Shown here: positions 1 through 5,468 of the stretch, piece by piece
Position numbering within the stretch: the stretch's first letter is position 1
Layout of the letters: the number at the start of each line of letters is the position of its first letter
Assembly: GCA_003647035.1 (NCBI GenBank)
Contig: QMMB01000252.1
Span: 1 to 5,468, forward strand
Direction: 5' to 3'
Source: Deltaproteobacteria bacterium
GTDB taxonomy: Bacteria > Myxococcota_A > Polyangia > Polyangiales > Houyiibacteriaceae
Length of the DNA: 5,468 nucleotides
Program-made: the position numbers and the translations under genes
Notes under the pieces: generated by a model
What the model was told of the DNA's origin: nothing
The model's database searches: none
What the model saw: only the letters and a program-made list of their open reading frames with translations

Positions 1-2198
<2,198 letters not shown>

Positions 2199-3335
2199 TC
2201 ACTGCGCCACGAAGCTAACGGTCGGTTCGTTCGCGTCCGAGTACTCGGACGACAGGTAGAAGTCGTAGCCCGTTTCGCCCAGGAGGTAGCGCCTGAAGTG
2301 GGCGACCATGTAGAGGTTCTGGAGCCTGTGTGCTTCCGCGATGGGGAACACATCGTCGGTGCAGGTGTCGTTGTAGGGCTGAATCAGCGCCTCTGCGCCG
2401 AGGCCGGGCCACGCGTCCTGCTCGATCCCGAGGTTGTCGATGAGGTAGTTCCCGATGTCGCAGACGTTTGCAAAGTGCGTGTGGTTTGCGCCGGTGATCT
2501 CGATCTTGAAGAGGCCCTCGGCGTTTGGCATGTGGGTGAACGCGTAGTTGTGATTCTCGAATGCCCCGGGATCCAGGGTCCCTACCAAGAGTACCGTTGG
2601 GGCGGCTACCGACGCGAATGCCTCGTCGCTGAAATTACCCTCGCCGACGCCGCCGGCGATGACTCCGATGGCCTTCACGCGTGGATCCGGACCAGCGCCC
2701 GCCCAGCCAGCGACCATGCCCATGGCGGTCTGTCCGCCGAACGAATGCCCGAGCACGCCGACTTCGGATTCATCGATGCGCCCTTCGAACGCGTCGCCCG
2801 GCGTGTTGGAACGCTCGAACATCGTATCGATGACAAACGAGACGTCTGGCACCCGTTTCTCTGCGGGCATGTCATCCGAGGTGTCGAGGGCGGTGTTTCC
2901 GGTGTGCGCGGGTGACGCAACGATGAAGCCATGGCTTGCCAGGGCTTCCATCAGTTGTGTGGACTGCGTGTTGATGCCGCCAAGGCCATGAGAGAAGACC
3001 AAGAAGGCCAGCGGACCTGAGGAGGAGACGGGAAGGCCATCGACAGCGACGTCCGACGCGAGTGTGAAGGTGCCCGCGAGCGGGTACTCGGTTCGAGGCT
3101 CGGTCGCGGCATCGGCGTCGTCGACCGGATACCAGACATTCACGATGAGCTCGCGGTCGTCCCGCGCCGCGTCTGTGGCGGTGAACATCGTATGCCCGAC
3201 GGCGAAAGCACCAAGCGTATCTGGTGCGTCGACCATCGAGCCGGGGGTGCCGCTGCTTTGCGTGCTGCCGCAGGACCCGACCAAGATCGCCGTGGCGAAC
3301 ACAGCGACCCATCTCTTGCTACTAAGATAACTCAT
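2199..3335 (-). CDS. Predicted lipoprotein alpha/beta hydrolase (dienelactone hydrolase / PAF-acetylhydrolase-like)
   Basis: A 378-aa serine hydrolase, probably cleaving an ester or lactone and anchored in the cell envelope. Residues 1-21 form a signal peptide (KRW, then a hydrophobic stretch) ending in a lipobox-like LVGSC with Cys22 as the likely lipidated residue. A Ser/Thr/Gly-rich linker follows. Alpha/beta-hydrolase landmarks appear in order: a strand ending in HGLGG (116-120, oxyanion region), the nucleophile elbow GHSFGG (196-201, Ser198), Asp255 after the strand PTVLLVGTLD, and His285 in GANHTHF. Together these make a plausible Ser-Asp-His triad. Cys292 and Cys325 could form a disulfide outside the cytoplasm. 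The length and the C-terminal HFRRYLLGE segment fit the COG4188-type predicted dienelactone hydrolases. The start at 3335 is chosen for its Shine-Dalgarno sequence and signal peptide; an in-frame extension to 3593 would run through the divergent transporter. The true substrate cannot be read from the sequence; a lipase or cutinase-like esterase is an alternative. Confidence 0.85.
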   Translation of the reverse strand: MSYLSSKRWVAVFATAILVGSCGSTQSSGTPGSMVDAPDTLGAFAVGHTMFTATDAARDDRELIVNVWYPVDDADAATEPRTEYPLAGTFTLASDVAVDGLPVSSSGPLAFLVFSHGLGGINTQSTQLMEALASHGFIVASPAHTGNTALDTSDDMPAEKRVPDVSFVIDTMFERSNTPGDAFEGRIDESEVGVLGHSFGGQTAMGMVAGWAGAGPDPRVKAIGVIAGGVGEGNFSDEAFASVAAPTVLLVGTLDPGAFENHNYAFTHMPNAEGLFKIEITGANHTHFANVCDIGNYLIDNLGIEQDAWPGLGAEALIQPYNDTCTDDVFPIAEAHRLQNLYMVAHFRRYLLGETGYDFYLSSEYSDANEPTVSFVAQ

Positions 3336-3419
3336 ACCGATCTCCCTGTAAGGCGCGGATGTTAGCCTCAAACACCCCGCAATGCGAGGGTCGAGCCCCT
3401 CCGGAGATTTGAGTCGGTT
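3336..3419. promoter_or_regulatory. 84-bp divergent control region between hydrolase and transporter
   Basis: The only intergenic space between the two divergent genes, so promoters for both are expected here or in the flanking coding ends. For the minus strand, TAACAT (plus-strand 3359-3364) is a 4-of-6 match to a -10 box about 24 bases before the hydrolase ATG, without a convincing -35. No clear sigma70 -10 is visible for the transporter. The region contains a 5-bp inverted repeat, GAGGG (3386-3390) and CCCTC (3397-3401), around a 6-base centre, and the overlapping 8-bp palindrome CTCCGGAG (3399-3406). Either could be an operator, but such short dyads also occur by chance in GC-rich DNA. 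The location is firm; the individual elements are weak. Confidence 0.45.
3342..3347 (-). promoter_or_regulatory. Ribosome binding site of the hydrolase gene
   Basis: On the minus strand AGGGAG lies six bases before the ATG at 3335-3333. It is a good Shine-Dalgarno match at normal spacing. It decides the start in favour of the signal-peptide form over the 86-residue longer open frame. Confidence 0.8.
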
Positions 3420-4691
3420 TTGACGGTCAATTGCGTGAAAGACAAACAACCACTCGAGCGGGTCTTGTTCATCGGTTGCCTGATCATTGCCGGCGAGGCG
3501 GTGTTCAGTTTGCCGTTTCACGTGGCCCGGTTCTTCAGGCCCACGGTTCTGCAGGTATTCGACTTCACGAACACGGAGCTCGGGGCGATCCAAGCCGTCT
3601 ACGGGGTGGTCGCGATGCTCGCCTATTTTCCGGGTGGGCTACTGGCGGACCGGTTCTCTACCCGCCGGCTGCTCACCGGATCGCTCCTGTGCACGAGTCT
3701 TGGTGGCCTCTACTTTGCCAGCGTCCCCGGTTACAGCGGCATGCGGTGGCTGTTCGCCTACTGGGGGCTGACGACCATTCTCTTATTCTGGGGTGCGCTC
3801 ATCCGTGCGACGCGAGAGTGGGGCGGCCCCGAGGAGCAGGGGCGCGCGTACGGTCTTCTCGACGGTGGGCGCGGGCTCTTTGCGGCGGTCGTCGCTGCGG
3901 GCGCCGTGTTTGTGTTCCAGACGCTGCTGCCTGAGGACCCGACGACTGCGACCGCGAGCGAACGCGCCGACGCGCTTCGCAACGTCATCTTCGTGTACAC
4001 TGCGACAACTGCCGGCGCTGGGCTCCTGTGTTGGTTCTTCGTGCCTGAACGGGAATCACCAGTCGCCGATCGACCGCACGTCCTCCGCAACGTCACAAAG
4101 GTGACCCGGCTACGTGCGGTGTGGCTCCAAGCACTCATCGTCGTGAGCGCCTACGTCGGGTACAAAGGGATCGACAACTACTCACTGTTCGCCGTGCAGG
4201 CGTACGCAATGAACGAGGTCGAAGGGGCGAAGGTGACCGCCATCAGTGCATGGGTCAGGCCGGTCGCTGCGATCGCTGCGGGCCTATTGGGTGATCGATT
4301 CACCTCTTCGCGTGTTTCGGCGCTCTGCTTCGCGACTATGGTGGCCTCGTACCTATGGTTCGGCCTGACCGAGCCCGTGCCGTCGATGCCCTGGGTCCTC
4401 TACGCCAATGTGCTGGTCAGCTGCGCCGCGGTTTTCGGCCTTCGTGGCGTCTACTTTGCCCTCTTCGAAGAGGGGGCCGTCCCCATCGAGACCACCGGCA
4501 CCGCCGTCGGTTTGGTGTCGGTCATCGGCTACACGCCCGATGTGTTCGTCGCGCTCGTGGGGGGTTGGCTACTCGACCGATCTCCCGGCGTCACCGGCCA
4601 CCAACACTTTTTCCTGTTTCTCTGTTTGTTCGCCGTGATCGGCCTGGTGGCGAGCTTGCGCTTCCGAAGCGCTCAGCCGTCGTCCCCTTGA
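3420..4691 (+). CDS. Major facilitator superfamily transporter (YihN / organophosphate-antiporter-like)
   Basis: A 423-aa inner-membrane secondary transporter with the 12-helix MFS pattern. Approximate helices are 14-35, 55-75, 83-103, 109-130, 150-170, 187-208, 232-250, 270-290, 298-317, 322-343, 359-385 and 396-414, with the long cytoplasmic loop around 209-231. MFS motif A is clear between helices 2 and 3 (GGLLADRFSTRR, 72-83), and its second-half copy is GLLGDRF (288-294). The stretch around 124-152 (WGALIRATREW, then GRAYGLLDGGRG) resembles the YihN-like branch of sugar, sugar-acid and organophosphate carriers, but this is a family impression from memory and the substrate is unknown. The start is uncertain: TTG at 3420 has GGAG at 3403-3406, spaced rather far away at 13 bases, while GTG at 3435 gives a shorter KDKQPLER N-terminus without a visible Shine-Dalgarno sequence. 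It diverges from the hydrolase, and its 3' end overlaps the convergent membrane-protein gene by 19 bp. Confidence 0.88.
   Translation: MTVNCVKDKQPLERVLFIGCLIIAGEAVFSLPFHVARFFRPTVLQVFDFTNTELGAIQAVYGVVAMLAYFPGGLLADRFSTRRLLTGSLLCTSLGGLYFASVPGYSGMRWLFAYWGLTTILLFWGALIRATREWGGPEEQGRAYGLLDGGRGLFAAVVAAGAVFVFQTLLPEDPTTATASERADALRNVIFVYTATTAGAGLLCWFFVPERESPVADRPHVLRNVTKVTRLRAVWLQALIVVSAYVGYKGIDNYSLFAVQAYAMNEVEGAKVTAISAWVRPVAAIAAGLLGDRFTSSRVSALCFATMVASYLWFGLTEPVPSMPWVLYANVLVSCAAVFGLRGVYFALFEEGAVPIETTGTAVGLVSVIGYTPDVFVALVGGWLLDRSPGVTGHQHFFLFLCLFAVIGLVASLRFRSAQPSSP
4658..4672. terminator. Perfect inverted repeat at the transporter/membrane-protein 3' junction
   Basis: GCGCTTC (4658-4664), one central C, then GAAGCGC (4666-4672). 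As RNA it can fold into a 6-bp stem with a CCG loop on either strand. It begins immediately after the minus-strand stop codon (4675-4673) and lies within the last codons of the transporter (LRFRSA). Neither strand has a T-tract after it, so it is not a classical intrinsic terminator. Its position makes it a candidate bidirectional 3'-end-stabilising or pausing hairpin. Chance is possible, since it is fully coding. Confidence 0.35.
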
Positions 4692-5416
4692 CGCGTGTCC
4701 CTCAGGCGCGATTCGGCCGCGCGTCGTTGGCGGTCAGCTTCTTCGTGGAGTTGCATCGCGCCCTTGAGATTTTCGATGAGCTCGGCTTGGTCTCGAAGGC
4801 TTTCGTTCAAGTGATTGGTCACGACGTCGACGCTCACGACCGCGATGCCGCAGAACACCGCGAAGATCGTCGCCACGCGTATCCAGTTCATGAAGCCAGC
4901 CGGGTCGTAGAAGGTCGTTGTCTCGACCACCATGAGGCCGCTGGCCAACACGGCGCCCACGGCAAGCAACGTGAGGAGGTTCAAGGCGAGGACGATCAAC
5001 GTGACTTTGCGCCGAAACAGTACTGCTGCGAGCACACTCTCAGACGCCAAGATCAAGACCGGGGCGGCGAGGTAGCCCGCCATGAGCAACATGAAGACCC
5101 CCACCACGTAGAGCAGGGTGAGGAAGCCGAGGGCACGAAACCGGTAGTGCAGCCGCTTCGCAAGGAACAGGATGACGAACCCGCTGTAGAGGGCGATCGT
5201 CCCGCCAGCGATTCGCCATGCCCCGAGGTTGATGGCATCGAGCAGTGTTCGCACGAACGCGACGCCGCCCACCACGACGGCGACGAGCAGTGACGAATTC
5301 AGCACTTGCTGGCGAACGCTTCTCGCGTCGCGAATGACATCTCTCTTCGGTGAGGTAGCGTCGTCTGCCACAACTACGAATTGTAACCCGTGGGCAGATG
5401 CAGCTCCAGGCTGCAT
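4673..5416 (-). CDS. Membrane protein resembling the sensory half of a histidine kinase, no kinase domain
   Basis: A 247-aa protein of no named family that I can identify. Residues 1-36 are cytoplasmic and charged (KRDVIRDARSVRQQ). About six membrane helices follow, near 38-58, 66-86, 96-113, 115-134, 138-162 and 179-200. The fourth and fifth are joined by the basic turn FRRK (134-137). Residues 201-243 are a charged, alpha-helical, probably coiled-coil segment (ESLRDQAELIENLKGAM, then EEADRQRRAAESRLRDTRQ). In multidomain sensor kinases this arrangement leads straight into PAS or HisKA and ATPase domains; here the stop comes five residues after the coil (GDDG). It could be a truncated kinase or a stand-alone membrane sensor acting through its coil. 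The ATG at 5416 has no visible Shine-Dalgarno sequence; GTG at 5371-5369 is an alternative and would sit just downstream of the candidate -10 box TACAAT. The gene is convergent with the transporter and overlaps it by 19 bp. Coding status is fairly sure from the coherent helix pattern; function is unknown. Confidence 0.72.
   Translation of the reverse strand: MQPGAASAHGLQFVVVADDATSPKRDVIRDARSVRQQVLNSSLLVAVVVGGVAFVRTLLDAINLGAWRIAGGTIALYSGFVILFLAKRLHYRFRALGFLTLLYVVGVFMLLMAGYLAAPVLILASESVLAAVLFRRKVTLIVLALNLLTLLAVGAVLASGLMVVETTTFYDPAGFMNWIRVATIFAVFCGIAVVSVDVVTNHLNESLRDQAELIENLKGAMQLHEEADRQRRAAESRLRDTRQGDDG
5380..5385 (-). promoter_or_regulatory. Candidate -10 box for the membrane-protein gene
   Basis: The minus strand reads TACAAT, one mismatch from TATAAT, in otherwise GC-rich DNA. 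With a 17-base spacer the -35 position reads TGGAGC, only 3 of 6 to consensus. Transcription from it would start near 5374, after the ATG at 5416 and just before GTG at 5371. If it is real, the protein starts at that GTG as a nearly leaderless message and lacks the first 15 residues. Tentative. Confidence 0.25.
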
Positions 5417-5468
5417 GGGAGCCGCTGGCGCGGTCCAGCGCCGCGTCCTACGTTTGCCGCAGTTTTTC
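5417..5468. other. Right-edge noncoding stretch with a small inverted repeat
   Basis: These 52 bases upstream of the membrane-protein ATG hold no supportable gene. CGCTGG (5423-5428) and CCAGCG (5435-5440) form a 6-bp inverted repeat around a 6-base centre, just upstream of the start codon. A T5 run lies at 5463-5467 but is too far from the repeat to make a plus-strand intrinsic terminator. No Shine-Dalgarno sequence precedes the ATG. The rest of the control region, if any, is off the window. Confidence 0.4.

Noticed and set aside
2298..2915. 205-codon plus-strand open frame opposite the hydrolase
   Set aside because: It is antisense to the hydrolase core, including the catalytic Ser and His region, and shows no domain features. 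It is a shadow of the real frame.
3336..3593. N-terminal extension of the hydrolase by 86 residues
   Set aside because: It would bury the signal peptide and lipobox, ignore the good Shine-Dalgarno sequence at 3342-3347, and overlap the 5' end of the divergent transporter.
4620..4672. Possible decayed HisKA remnant on the minus strand just after the membrane-protein stop
   Set aside because: A short KLA-like resemblance appears in one frame, but the same bases encode a normal twelfth helix and tail of the transporter and no His-phosphorylation box follows. The resemblance is coincidental.
4355..5293. 312-codon plus-strand open frame spanning the transporter end and the membrane-protein gene
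   Set aside because: Its translation is rich in Arg, His and charged low-complexity residues, typical of an antisense GC-rich frame. It overlaps two genes with coherent membrane-helix patterns.
5423..5467. Inverted repeat plus T5 run as an intrinsic terminator
   Set aside because: The T-run is more than 20 bases beyond the stem, and no plus-strand gene ends nearby.

Overview
The window is GC-rich, densely packed bacterial chromosome carrying four protein genes arranged as two convergent pairs: a monomeric isocitrate dehydrogenase (+, its 5' end lies off the window), a lipoprotein-type alpha/beta hydrolase (-), an MFS transporter (+), and a six-helix membrane protein resembling the input half of a sensor kinase (-). 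The lipobox signal on the hydrolase suggests a Gram-negative host. The sensor-like membrane region followed by a coiled coil is common in the kinase-rich Myxococcota and related former Deltaproteobacteria. That placement is a low-confidence impression and not a phylogenetic result. I see no rRNA, tRNA, CRISPR, insertion sequence or phage gene.

Layout. Bases 1-2198 encode the NADP-dependent monomeric IDH, an enzyme of central carbon metabolism. All the catalytic and cofactor residues I could recall from the Azotobacter enzyme are present at a constant offset. Its stop codon directly touches the stop codon of the hydrolase (3335 down to 2199), with zero bases between. The hydrolase and the MFS transporter (3420-4691) diverge from an 84-bp region that must hold both promoters. 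The transporter then runs tail-to-tail into the membrane protein (5416 down to 4673), and the two coding regions overlap by 19 bp. A perfect 7-bp inverted repeat sits just beyond the membrane protein's stop, inside the transporter's 3' end. The last 52 bases hold no recognisable gene.

How the genes relate. IDH is a housekeeping enzyme with no evident link to its neighbours. The hydrolase (probably cell-envelope, ester- or lactone-cleaving) and the transporter share a control region, so a hydrolyse-and-move partnership is possible but unproven. The membrane protein ends where related sensor kinases would continue into PAS or HisKA/ATPase domains, so it is either a truncated kinase or a stand-alone sensor. 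I do not see a clearly new biological system. The most notable points are the kinase-less sensor module and the two convergent junctions that leave no room for conventional terminators.
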